Of a stretch of DNA of 64,000 bases, positions 16,479-23,116 are shown piece by piece. Each line of letters begins with the position of its first letter. Position 1 is the stretch's first letter. A program made the translations under genes and the position numbers. The stretch is taken from NCBI RefSeq assembly GCF_009176705.1, contig NZ_AP021846.1, forward strand, positions 2,946,001-3,010,000, given 5' to 3'. The DNA comes from Pseudoalteromonas sp. A25. Its GTDB lineage: Bacteria > Pseudomonadota > Gammaproteobacteria > Enterobacterales > Alteromonadaceae. The notes under the pieces were generated by a model, which saw nothing but the letters and a program-made list of their open reading frames with translations, ran no database searches and was not told the origin of the DNA.

Positions 16479-17632
16479 TGACTAAACATAACATACTTTT
16501 CATTGGCTTAGATACTCATAAAGAGTTCATTGAAGTTGCCTACATCGAAGATAACCGCGGCGCACAACCCATTCATTTCGGTCGCATTTCTTCTGCTAAA
16601 GTCGCTATTAAAAAGCTTATCAGGCAATTTGAATCTAAATACCCAAACGCAACTCTGCATTTCGTTTATGAAGCTGGCCCTTGTGGTTACTGGATTTATC
16701 GCTTAATCACTTCTCTTGGGCATTGTTGTTACGTTGTTGCACCTTCGCTTATTCCTAAAAAACCTGGCGAGCGTGTAAAAACTGACAAGCGTGACGCACT
16801 TAAACTGGCTAAATTACTTAAGTCTGAAGACTTAACTCCTATTTATGTGCCTGAGCCAGAAGATGAAGCTATTCGTGATTTATCTCGTGCTCGAGAAGTC
16901 GCGATGAAAGACTTAAAAGATGCGAAGTACCAGCTAAAAGCACTGCTTCTTCGCAACAATATTAACTACGCAGGCACTGCAAACTGGTCTCTTAAACACT
17001 TACGTTGGCTCACTGAACTGGTGTTGCCACACCCCGCACAACAAATCGTTTTACAAGAGTTTATTCAAACTATAAACGAGCGAACTGCACGATTAGAGCG
17101 ACTCGACAATGAACTCTCTCACCATGTTTGTCAATGGCGATACTACCCTGTTGTTAAAGCCATTCAGGCTATGCGCGGCGTTCGCTTACTCGTGGCCGCT
17201 GGCGTTGTGGCTGAGCTTGGCGATTTAACCCGTTTCGACCATCCGCGTAAATTGATGAGTTACCTTGGCCTTGTACCAAGTGAGCACTCGAGCGGTGGTA
17301 AAAGGCACATTGGCGCAATTACTAGATGTGGCAATGGTCGCGCAAGGCGCTTATTGGTCGAAGGTGCTCATAGTTACCGTCATGCAGCCAACATATCGAC
17401 CGAGTTACAAAAACGACAAGAAGGTTTACCAAAACAGATTGTTGATATCGCATGGAAAGCACAATTAAGACTGTGTAAACGTTATAAAAAGCTCATTAAT
17501 AAAGGCAAGCATTACAACTTGGTTGTCACCGCCATTGCCCGTGAAATGATTGCTTATATCTGGGCAATCGCTAAACAGATTGTACTCTCACCGATAAATC
17601 ATAAATTACGATTATCAAGAGTACCTGCTTAA
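16478..17632 (+). CDS. IS110-family transposase (IS1111 group)
   Basis: A 384-residue DEDD-type transposase. The N-terminal RuvC-like domain shows FIGLDTHKEFIEVAY (first Asp), YEAGPCGYWIYR (Glu) and KTDKRDALKLAKLLK (Asp pair). A central coiled-coil stretch (RARE...LKDAKYQLKALLLR) follows. The C-terminal transposase_20 domain has MRGVRLLVAAGVVAELGDL and LGLVPSEHSSGGKRHIG, with the Ser used in catalysis in this family. It forms scarless insertions guided by an element-encoded RNA. The frame is intact, so it may be active. The GAGG ribosome-binding site is within an inverted repeat. Confidence 0.93.
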   Translation: MTKHNILFIGLDTHKEFIEVAYIEDNRGAQPIHFGRISSAKVAIKKLIRQFESKYPNATLHFVYEAGPCGYWIYRLITSLGHCCYVVAPSLIPKKPGERVKTDKRDALKLAKLLKSEDLTPIYVPEPEDEAIRDLSRAREVAMKDLKDAKYQLKALLLRNNINYAGTANWSLKHLRWLTELVLPHPAQQIVLQEFIQTINERTARLERLDNELSHHVCQWRYYPVVKAIQAMRGVRLLVAAGVVAELGDLTRFDHPRKLMSYLGLVPSEHSSGGKRHIGAITRCGNGRARRLLVEGAHSYRHAANISTELQKRQEGLPKQIVDIAWKAQLRLCKRYKKLINKGKHYNLVVTAIAREMIAYIWAIAKQIVLSPINHKLRLSRVPA

Positions 17633-17926
17633 TATGAACGAATTAGAGTTAATGCATTGGGTCAAGCATCGGGTGTGGCACAACCACCGACGGCGTTAGG
17701 ATGGCAATGTTGTTACCGCGACATTGAACCACGAACATAGACTGAAGATAGGTGCCACGTCGAGCTAAGTAAGGTCTGCTCTGTTACTAGAAATAGTAAT
17801 AACCAACGAATACCAGCATGAAAACCGACGAAATTACTTGCTTCATCCTATGCGTTAACTCTCTCTAATTCGAGTTAAGAAATTATGGCTTATAGTTAGG
17901 CAAGGCTCAGTGTGTTTAACTTGACA
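17633..17926 (+). ncRNA. Candidate bridge/seek RNA of the IS110-type element
   Basis: In the IS1111 group the targeting RNA is encoded downstream of the transposase, and this 294-bp non-coding end fits. It contains GGCGTTAGG at 17692-17700, the exact reverse complement of the target rebuilt from both flanks. Visible structure: a closing stem GTGGCA (17675-17680) with TGCCAC about 75 nt later, CAATGT/ACATTG inside, and a GTTACTA-GAAA-TAGTAA hairpin near 17783-17798. The RNA ends are unknown. Confidence 0.7.
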
Positions 17927-17941
17927 GTGGGAGTCATACCA

Positions 17942-18037
17942 ACGCCGCCTTAAGCGGTGAGTGGCAGTTGGCTAAAATGTGAAGCGAAGCGGAATCGAGC
18001 CAACTGTTACGAATCCAACTTTAAGGCTTTGTTAACT
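17942..18037 (-). other. attC site of cassette 6, R' core split by the IS110-type element
   Basis: The right part begins ACGCCGCCTTAAGCGG and ends GTTAACT (18031-18037). The inner arms CAGTTGGCTAAAATG and GAGCCAACTG pair. The missing CCTA of the R' core is at 16371-16374, left of the IS. Confidence 0.85.
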
Positions 18038-18515
18038 GGACTATTTTAAGAATCTTATTCTTTCGTCCATCTAGTACATAATCGATTGAAACACACTGGC
18101 CGTTTTTTATGAAATTATCTTTATGTAACTTTCCATGAAAATAAGGGCCGACATCATAATTGCTAAAAGTAAATTCAACATCATCAATACTGAATGACTC
18201 AATTAAGGTGCCATGTTTAGGTGTTTGTTTTTCATAGTTGCTAATACAACCTTGAACTTGCTTAAACTCTTTACTTTCAATGATATTACTTACTTCAACT
18301 TTATCAGAGTAATTAAATATTTCACTAATAGTAGCCAACAGACATATACCCACAAAACCTCTAACCAAGCTTACTCTTTTTATTTTTGTTATATCAGCGG
18401 CTACTTGAGATACAACTGGAAACTTAAGGACCAAAAACAGTAATACAAAAAAAGGGATTAGGCTTAAGAAATGGTCAATACTTGTGTTTATTGTTGGTTC
18501 AAAATATACACTCAA
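18021..18515 (-). CDS. Cassette 6: membrane-anchored protein of unknown function
   Basis: A 164-residue protein with two hydrophobic segments (FLSLIPFFVLLFLVLKFPVV and VRGFVGICLLATISEIF) and a soluble C-terminal domain with three Cys and several His/Tyr residues (YEKQTPKHGTL, NYDVGPYFHGKL, IDYVLDGRKNKILKI). I do not recognise the family. The nominal start is a TTG without a strong ribosome-binding site, so the first residues are uncertain; the cassette begins at about 18534. The gene stop is inside the attC. As in other cassettes, expression would depend on the integron promoter or read-through. Confidence 0.65.
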   Translation of the reverse strand: MSVYFEPTINTSIDHFLSLIPFFVLLFLVLKFPVVSQVAADITKIKRVSLVRGFVGICLLATISEIFNYSDKVEVSNIIESKEFKQVQGCISNYEKQTPKHGTLIESFSIDDVEFTFSNYDVGPYFHGKLHKDNFIKNGQCVSIDYVLDGRKNKILKIVQLTKP

Positions 18516-18528
18516 TTGTCACGAGTCC

Positions 18529-18627
18529 AGTTAACGCCCTAATAATGGGCAAAAAATTGTTTGCTAAAATGTTGAGGAACGAAAACAGCAAACTGTTTTT
18601 TTGTCCTTGTTTATTAGCTTGTTATAT
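18529..18627 (-). other. attC site of cassette 5
   Basis: Left core AGTTAACGCCC, right core GTTATAT. Inner arms CAAAAAATTGTTTGCTAAAA and AGCAAACTGTTTTTTTG pair over about 15 bp. Confidence 0.88.
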
Positions 18628-18631
18628 GCCA

Positions 18632-18949
18632 TTACAGCGTTTCTATCAACTCAAATTTGCTTCTTAACTTAGTATCCAACAAAGCAAATATATTGTCAGT
18701 TTTAGAGTCGTAGCTAATTTGCAACTTTGATAATTCTTCGATGTCCTCATCATATAGAGGTACAACGAATTCCATTGAACAGTAACCACTGTCATTCGAA
18801 AACTCTCCTGAACCTACGATAAAATTTTCATAGTCCATTTTTCCCGAGTTAACCAATGGAATCAGCTCGTCAAAAATAAACTCTGAAACACTGACATTCT
18901 TTGAGTAGTCCTTCCAACCACATTTTGGTACTAAATGATGAGTTGGCAA
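18632..18949 (-). CDS. Cassette 5: soluble acidic protein of unknown function
   Basis: 105 residues when started at TTG 18949. That start has a perfect AAGGAGG six bases upstream and lies just inside the cassette. The longer frame to 19048 runs back through the neighbouring attC and is rejected. The protein is acidic and soluble, with VSVSEFIFDELIPLVNSGKMDYENFIV and DEDIEELSKLQISYDSKTDNIFALLD; no signal or membrane segment. Family not recognised. The tight cassette packing (ribosome-binding site about 12 bp from the recombination point) is what one expects of an expressed cassette. Confidence 0.7.
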   Translation of the reverse strand: MPTHHLVPKCGWKDYSKNVSVSEFIFDELIPLVNSGKMDYENFIVGSGEFSNDSGYCSMEFVVPLYDEDIEELSKLQISYDSKTDNIFALLDTKLRSKFELIETL

Positions 18950-18964
18950 CTGAGCCTCCTTGGC

Positions 18965-19064
18965 ATATAACGCCCGCATATGCGGAACAAAATGCTTGAC
19001 TATAATTGGTGAGGTACGAACCAAGCCAAGCTTTTTGGTTCCGCTCATAATGCGCTTGTTATGT
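18965..19064 (-). other. attC site of cassette 4
   Basis: Left core ATATAACGCCCG, right core GTTATGT. Inner arms GGAACAAAATGCTTG and CAAGCTTTTTGGTTCC pair with mismatches. Confidence 0.85.
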
Positions 19065-19406
19065 TTTTGAGCTCAATAACATTTTTGCTACAGCCAACCT
19101 AATTTGCTGAATTTTACTCAGCCCCTGTTTGTATTCGGGAAGAGTAAAAGTTTCGATAGTTGGGTTTTCCAAATCATCTGAGTCGATCTCAACTTGCCCG
19201 ATTAGTCGGTTCTCTATTAATAGCAGGTATACTTCGCTGGTCTCATCAGGAAATCCTCTTAGAACTATAACTTCCTGAGGGTTGATGCCTAACTCAGAAA
19301 GCAGTTGTCGCAAGTAATACGCTTTCGAATTAGTAAATGTACTTGAAGTTAATGCTACTAACTCTGCTTCAATATCCTTTTCTGTTTTCGAACCAACTAA
19401 ATTCAA
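19059..19406 (-). CDS. Cassette 4: soluble protein of unknown function
   Basis: A 115-residue acidic protein with no signal or membrane segment. The pattern is helix (KTEKDIEAELVALTSSTF, NSKAYYLRQLLSELG), then strands (EVIVLRGFPDE, EVYLLLIENRLIGQVEID), then a C-terminal helix (GLSKIQQIRLAVAKMLL). The strand pair followed by IENRLIGQVEI resembles small alpha/beta domains but no family is recognised. The start is TTG 19406, about eight bases after GAGGA, and it lies inside the cassette. The stop is in the R'' core of its attC. Confidence 0.7.
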   Translation of the reverse strand: MNLVGSKTEKDIEAELVALTSSTFTNSKAYYLRQLLSELGINPQEVIVLRGFPDETSEVYLLLIENRLIGQVEIDSDDLENPTIETFTLPEYKQGLSKIQQIRLAVAKMLLSSKT

Positions 19407-19424
19407 CTACCAATCCTCAGAAAA

Positions 19425-19523
19425 ACATAACGCCAAGCTAAGCGGAAAAATACTGTTGGCTAAAATGCGCGAGGCACGAGCAGCAGCCAACTGTAATTTT
19501 TCCGTTTAAGCGCCTTGTTATAT
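19425..19523 (-). other. attC site of cassette 3
   Basis: Left core ACATAACGCC, right core GTTATAT. Inner arms CGGAAAAATACTGTTGGCT and AGCCAACTGTAATTTTTCCG pair almost fully. Confidence 0.9.
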
Positions 19524-19531
19524 GTTGTTAA

Positions 19532-19753
19532 CTATGCTGATAAATCAAACGTAACACAGCCCTGACCAGCAGCGGCGATCCTAACTAAATCTGCGGTTGA
19601 TTTAGAGTTAGCTCCAACTATTGTAATTTGAGCCCCTTTGCCTGAAGCTGCAGCACAAATTCTAACAAGATCTGCGGTTGATTTACCCGATGATAACGTC
19701 ATTCCGCCACCTGCGGCTGCAATGCGTACCAAATCTGCGGTTGATTTACTCAT
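19532..19753 (-). CDS. Cassette 3: 73-aa triple-repeat protein (KSTADLVRIAAAG units)
   Basis: The whole protein is three tandem units. Each opens with KSTADLVRI followed by AAAG, CAAAS or AAAG, then a glycine turn and a short strand (GGMTLSSG, GAQITIVGAN, GCVTFDLS). Units start at residues 3, 24 and 51. The predicted unit is a helix plus a strand, so it could stack as a small alpha/beta solenoid or form a repeat-bearing oligomer. The DNA also repeats (ATCTGCGGTTGATTTA three times on the plus strand). ATG 19753 has AAGGA upstream. No signal peptide. Function unknown; I infer a compact binding protein. Confidence 0.78.
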   Translation of the reverse strand: MSKSTADLVRIAAAGGGMTLSSGKSTADLVRICAAASGKGAQITIVGANSKSTADLVRIAAAGQGCVTFDLSA

Positions 19754-19782
19754 ATTTAAATCCTTCTTTGATGATTGAAAAC

Positions 19783-19853
19783 ATATAACGCCTTACTCAC
19801 CGGAAAAATACGAGTGTAGCGAGTATTTTGTCCGGTGCAGTTAATTGTTAGGG
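19783..19853 (-). other. attC site of cassette 2 (short form)
   Basis: Only 71 bp, against about 100 bp for the others. Left core ATATAACGCC, right core GTTAGGG. The inner arms CACCGGAAAAATAC and GTATTTTGTCCGGTG pair, with a short GAGTGTAGC loop region. Confidence 0.88.
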
Positions 19854-20764
19854 CTTTCTGATTTGAAATATTCAACCAATTGATTGTATTCGGCTTTATC
19901 GGTTTTCTCAGATTTAATGAACCAATCATTGGCTAGAGAATCATTCTTTTCTAGAGATCGAATTTTAGCGATAAAGAACTGCAATGCTGCCTCGCTATTC
20001 GAGTTAATTCGCGGTGCTACCTTCAAGGTTTTCTCCAGAAAGTCTCCGTATTTGGGTATTTTAGTTTTATCTACCTCAGACTTGGCCATTGAGTAAATAA
20101 AAGGGCCTTGATTGTAATAGTAGATTTTATCATTGCTTACATAATATTGAGCAATCTCAGGTAAGCCTACAACCGCAGCAGCTATTGCCAGATTAACACC
20201 TTGCTCGCTTCTTGAACTTAAAACGTTTGTAGTTAGTGCTAAGGAAACCGTTACAGCTGCCATTATTGCTGGTGTAACTATTCCGCTTGCGATTGAAAAG
20301 TAGCCTTTATCTGCCTTCTCTCCTTCTTCGATTAATTTGAAGTTATCAGGGGAGCGAACAGTTATTTCTGGTTTATTGGGAATTGAGTATTTCCCCTCCA
20401 AGATTAAGGTGATTGACAAGTAGTCCTTGAATTTTAAGAAGGGTATCTTAATTTCCAAAGTATCTTCACTCTCTATCACCTCATAATCCATCCCTGTAAC
20501 TGTTTTTACTCCACCGTTTTTAATCTCAGAGCCTCTTGCTCTAAGTTTTACTACAATGTCTTTAACAGTTTTTGCAGACGGATTTGAGATCTCAATGATA
20601 TTTGCGCCTATTTTCTTGTCATCTAAGTCGATAGGGATAGATTCCTTGATGGAATATTTGAGCTTTGGTCTTACCCGTTTGAAGTACTCCAGTAAGACTC
20701 CTGCTAACACCGTTACCAAAAGAGTGATAAAAGCAGTAATTGCTATAGATCCGATATTTTCCAT
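19841..20764 (-). CDS. Cassette 2: membrane-anchored protein of unknown function (307 aa)
   Basis: An N-terminal membrane segment (IAITAFITLLVTVLAGVLLEYF) is followed by a beta-rich domain of about 110 residues (ANIIEISNPSAKTVKDIVVKL, DTLEIKIPFLKFKDYLSITLIL). A second hydrophobic stretch comes next (SGIVTPAIMAAVTVSLALTT) and then a helical C-terminal domain (EAALQFFIAKIRSLEKNDSLANDWF). The family is not recognised. It is the largest gene in the array. ATG 20764 follows GAGAGAAATAGAGTAA, a reasonable ribosome-binding site just inside the cassette. The stop lies within its attC. Confidence 0.72.
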   Translation of the reverse strand: MENIGSIAITAFITLLVTVLAGVLLEYFKRVRPKLKYSIKESIPIDLDDKKIGANIIEISNPSAKTVKDIVVKLRARGSEIKNGGVKTVTGMDYEVIESEDTLEIKIPFLKFKDYLSITLILEGKYSIPNKPEITVRSPDNFKLIEEGEKADKGYFSIASGIVTPAIMAAVTVSLALTTNVLSSRSEQGVNLAIAAAVVGLPEIAQYYVSNDKIYYYNQGPFIYSMAKSEVDKTKIPKYGDFLEKTLKVAPRINSNSEAALQFFIAKIRSLEKNDSLANDWFIKSEKTDKAEYNQLVEYFKSESPNN

Positions 20765-20790
20765 TTACTCTATTTCTCTCAGTTTTGGTG

Positions 20791-20891
20791 CCCTAACGCT
20801 TGCCTAACCGGCGTAAAATAGCAGGCTAAAATTAGCGACGAAGGAGCGCAGCCTGCTGTTTTGCGTCCTTTGGTTTAGGCACTTGTTATAT
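20791..20891 (-). other. attC site of cassette 1
   Basis: Left core CCCTAACGCTTG, right core GTTATAT. Inner arms AATAGCAGGCTAAAATTAG and AGCCTGCTGTTTT pair. It is closely similar to the attC of cassette 7 (15977-16079) although five cassettes lie between them. Confidence 0.9.
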
Positions 20892-21410
20892 TTCAATTGC
20901 TTGAGCGATGAATTTTACTTGATTTCGAGGTATCACTATTTGTTGATACCCAGCACCAGCAGCCACTTTCTCTGACATAAGTATATGGTCGAACGGAGCT
21001 ACAACTTCAAACCAGTCGTTAGAAACTGAAACGAAAGAGTCAAATTCAAACTTTGACAGATCAACAATTTCACCAGTAATCCAATCTATTGCATTTTCGG
21101 CAGTACAGATAACTTCGTGAGTAGCAGTTGCTTTATGGAAGAATACTCGACTATATTCAGCTGCCTCATAATCACTACCATTCCCGTAAATTGTTAGTGA
21201 CTCTTGAGAAGAGCATACGGTGCGCTCAACTAATAACTCCCAGTTTGCTTGAGCCCAATCATCAAAGAAATCAGTAAAAGGAACTAGAAACTCTCCACTT
21301 TGTTCCGTTTCTAGTTTATGCAACTCGTATGCTCTCGAAACTAAGCTGAAGTTTTGATTTAAGAACTTAATAAAGCTATCAATGCTTGTATTTAGTAGCT
21401 CAATATTCAT
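20886..21410 (-). CDS. Cassette 1 (attI-proximal): soluble protein of unknown function
   Basis: A 174-residue acidic, aromatic-rich protein without signal or membrane segments. It begins with helices (MNIELLNTSIDSFIKFLNQNFSLV, RAYELHKLETEQ), then has strands (ESLTIYGNGSDYE, THEVICTAENAIDWIT) and ends VAAGAGYQQIVIPRNQVKFIAQAIEI. I do not recognise it. As the first cassette it would be the last acquired and the most strongly expressed from the integron promoter. ATG 21410 is 25 bp from the attI core; the upstream AAGAG is a modest ribosome-binding site. Confidence 0.72.
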   Translation of the reverse strand: MNIELLNTSIDSFIKFLNQNFSLVSRAYELHKLETEQSGEFLVPFTDFFDDWAQANWELLVERTVCSSQESLTIYGNGSDYEAAEYSRVFFHKATATHEVICTAENAIDWITGEIVDLSKFEFDSFVSVSNDWFEVVAPFDHILMSEKVAAGAGYQQIVIPRNQVKFIAQAIEI

Positions 21411-21434
21411 TATTTACTCTTAAGTACCCTTGAA

Positions 21435-21526
21435 ATATAACAGTGTATTAGCGTGAATTCGCGTTAATGTCTTACCCACTATCACTACATCACACCAAAT
21501 AACAAATTTAATTACGCCGAATATTA
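21435..21526 (-). promoter_or_regulatory. attI-like recombination core and possible cassette promoter
   Basis: On the minus strand G|TTATAT (21435-21441) is the join between attI and cassette 1. A TAATAT -10-like hexamer at 21521-21526 could belong to the cassette promoter, but no good -35 matches it at normal spacing. The attI extent is unknown. Confidence 0.45.
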
Positions 21527-21707
21527 GCATGTTAAACTCTATTTTGTCCTCAAAAAACCAACAACCACTCTAGAACAAAACGAGAATCTACTTAAACGAG
21601 AATGAGTCAATTTATCTTAAAGTTCAAATCTAATTAGAATCAATTAGATAGGCCACCTTTCGAGTCTTCGGTCGTAAAATCGAAACAAAAATTAACGGGG
21701 TCTCTAG

Positions 21708-21751
21708 TTGCAAAATTTAATGCCTTAAATTATACCTGTATAAAACCACAG
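21708..21751 (+). promoter_or_regulatory. Integrase promoter with LexA-type box
   Basis: TTGCAA (21708) and TATACC (21731) are separated by 17 bp. CTGTATAAAACCACAG (21736-21751) fits the LexA consensus CTGT-N8-ACAG and sits directly after the -10, ending 14 bp before the intI ATG. SOS control of integron integrases through LexA is established in other integrons. Confidence 0.75.
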
Positions 21752-21765
21752 TAAATGGATTTACT

Positions 21766-22121
21766 ATGAACAAGTCACCTTTTTTGGAATCGGTACGCAT
21801 TGAGCTTAGAACTCGTCGCTATAGTTTGAAAACTGAAAAAGCTTATCTGCATTGGATAAAACGGTTTATTTTGTTTAACGATAAGCGCCACCCAGAAGGA
21901 ATGGGTAATGTTGAGATTGAGCGCTTTCTTAATCATTTAGCTTGCAACAGGCTGGTAAGTGCTGCAACGCAAAACCTTGCGCTATGCGCCATCATATTTT
22001 TATATCGCTATAAGAAATTAAAGGTTTAAATTACGCTTCTAGCCAAGTAGAAAAAGCATTGCCTACCGTACTCACGCATGATGAAGCGATAAAAACAATT
22101 AGTCATTTACATGGCAAGAAA
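21766..22121 (+). pseudogene. intI: Integron integrase (intI), frameshifted and truncated
   Basis: The first frame gives 87 residues of a tyrosine recombinase N-terminal SAM-like domain with integron-integrase features: RTRRYSLKTEKAYLHWIKRFILFNDKRHPEGMG and VEIERFLNHLACNR. At about 22025 the frame shifts; the next frame continues NYASSQVEKALPTVLTHDEAIKTISHLHG, which is the usual linker into the catalytic domain. At 22122 the coding sequence stops at a foreign 46-nt repeat. The Arg, His and Tyr catalytic residues and the integron-specific insert are all missing, so no active integrase can be made from here. Confidence 0.88.
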
Positions 22122-22167
22122 ACTCATGGGACATCCACTTTAAAAAGACATAAGAAAGAACCTTCAA
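22122..22167 (+). repeat. Copy of the ACTCATGGGACATCC repeat that cuts intI
   Basis: 46 nt identical to 14452-14497, in the same orientation 7.7 kb away. It follows the last integrase codon directly. The rest of 22168-22221 shows nothing I can name. Confidence 0.85.
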
Positions 22168-22221
22168 TCTCTATTTGGTGGTGTTAGAATGCAGTGCAAA
22201 GTTCATAATGCAGGCTGTTTT

Positions 22222-23097
22222 TTACTTCTCACTGATTTGACCATCAAAGGTTGCCTTTGTTTTCATAAGTACTTTATAAAGGTAATCTTTGCATACCTTC
22301 ACTCGCGCAGTATCTCGCAAATCTGCATGGCTGAGCACCCAAATCCCCCACTTTGACTCTGGCAGCTGAGCATCTAACTTCTGCACATGCGTATGGGGGT
22401 GACTGCGTACCACATAGTGAGGCAAACGCGCATACCCCACATTTGCTTCAACCGCTTTATACATTCCATATAAATCATCAAACCTGGCAACGATTCTTGG
22501 ATTATGAAGATGCTCTGTTGCCCAAATAGGTGGTGTTACCTCGTTAGACCAACATACAATCGGCGTGTAACCACACGTTTCAACTTCACCGCGATAAATC
22601 CCATTGTTTAATTTGGCAACTTCACGACCAATCAAATATTCAGGTGGCGCAGGCGTAAACCTTACCGCTATATCAGCTTCTCTCGCTGCGAGGTTTTTAA
22701 CCCCTTTTGAAACGATAAAATTCAATATGATATTTGGGTAATCACGTTGAAACTTTGCCAATGGCTTAGCCAGACACATTTCATATAAATCATGAGGCAA
22801 GGTAATGGTTATTTCACCACTTAACTGTTGATCTCGCCCTTGCAGCAAACGCGCTATTTGCTGGTTTTTTTGCTCCAATTCTTTCGCTATTTCGATGATA
22901 TCATTGCCAGCCGAGCTGATCTGATAACCGGTGTTTGAGCGCTCAAATAAAGTGACTCCTTGCTCTTTTTCAAATGCTTGGATACGTCTTGCAACAGTCG
23001 TATGGTTAACGTTCAGTTTTGTCGCTGCAAGGCTAACACTGCCGCATCGCGCTACTTCTAAAAAAAATCTCACGTCATCCCAATTATACATCGACAT
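22222..23097 (-). CDS. LysR-family transcriptional regulator
   Basis: A 291-residue LysR protein. The winged helix-turn-helix is WDDVRFFLEVARCGSVSLAATKLNVNHTTVARRIQAFEKEQGVTLFERS, with the standard linker helix after it. The C-terminal periplasmic-binding-like effector domain begins near residue 92 (GEITITLPHDLYEM). The effector is unknown. It lies 19 bp downstream of a quinone oxidoreductase-like gene on the same strand, so the two probably form one transcript and the regulator may control that gene. It starts at ATG 23097 after GAGAGACA. The gene begins the ordinary chromosome right of the accessory region. Confidence 0.92.
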   Translation of the reverse strand: MSMYNWDDVRFFLEVARCGSVSLAATKLNVNHTTVARRIQAFEKEQGVTLFERSNTGYQISSAGNDIIEIAKELEQKNQQIARLLQGRDQQLSGEITITLPHDLYEMCLAKPLAKFQRDYPNIILNFIVSKGVKNLAAREADIAVRFTPAPPEYLIGREVAKLNNGIYRGEVETCGYTPIVCWSNEVTPPIWATEHLHNPRIVARFDDLYGMYKAVEANVGYARLPHYVVRSHPHTHVQKLDAQLPESKWGIWVLSHADLRDTARVKVCKDYLYKVLMKTKATFDGQISEK

Positions 23098-23116
23098 TGT
23101 CTCTCACTTGCCTGGG

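Larger units (their letters stand above)
16375..17941 (+). mobile_element. IS110-family (IS1111-type) element inserted in an attC core
   Basis: About 1567 bp. Subterminal inverted repeats ATGACTCCCAC (16381-16391) and GTGGGAGTCAT (17927-17937) mark the ends. There is one transposase gene and a 290-bp 3' non-coding end. Removing the element joins CCTA (16371-16374) to ACGCC (17942-17946) and restores CCTAACGCC, which is a canonical attC core on the minus strand (GGCG|TTAGG). IS1111-type elements with this target preference are known as the IS1111-attC group. The boundaries are inferred from this reconstruction. Confidence 0.88.
15782..22121 (-). mobile_element. Integron cassette array with inactivated integrase
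   Basis: Eight gene cassettes on the minus strand, separated by seven attC sites (71-103 bp), read away from an attI-like core at about 21435. A divergent, broken integron integrase gene lies beyond it on the plus strand. This is the standard intI-attI-cassette layout. The left end is cut by the IS3 element, the right end by the 46-nt repeat, and cassette 7 is split from cassette 6 by an IS110-type element. The attC sites are similar to one another in length and core, which is typical of sedentary chromosomal integrons. Confidence 0.9.

Noticed and set aside
17893..17905. TAGTTAGGCAAGG as an eighth attC core
   Set aside because: It lies inside the IS110-type element and has no paired second core or inner arms; possibly a second guide or chance.
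18950..19048. N-terminal extension of cassette 5
   Set aside because: It reads through the attC of cassette 4; TTG 18949 has a perfect ribosome-binding site.
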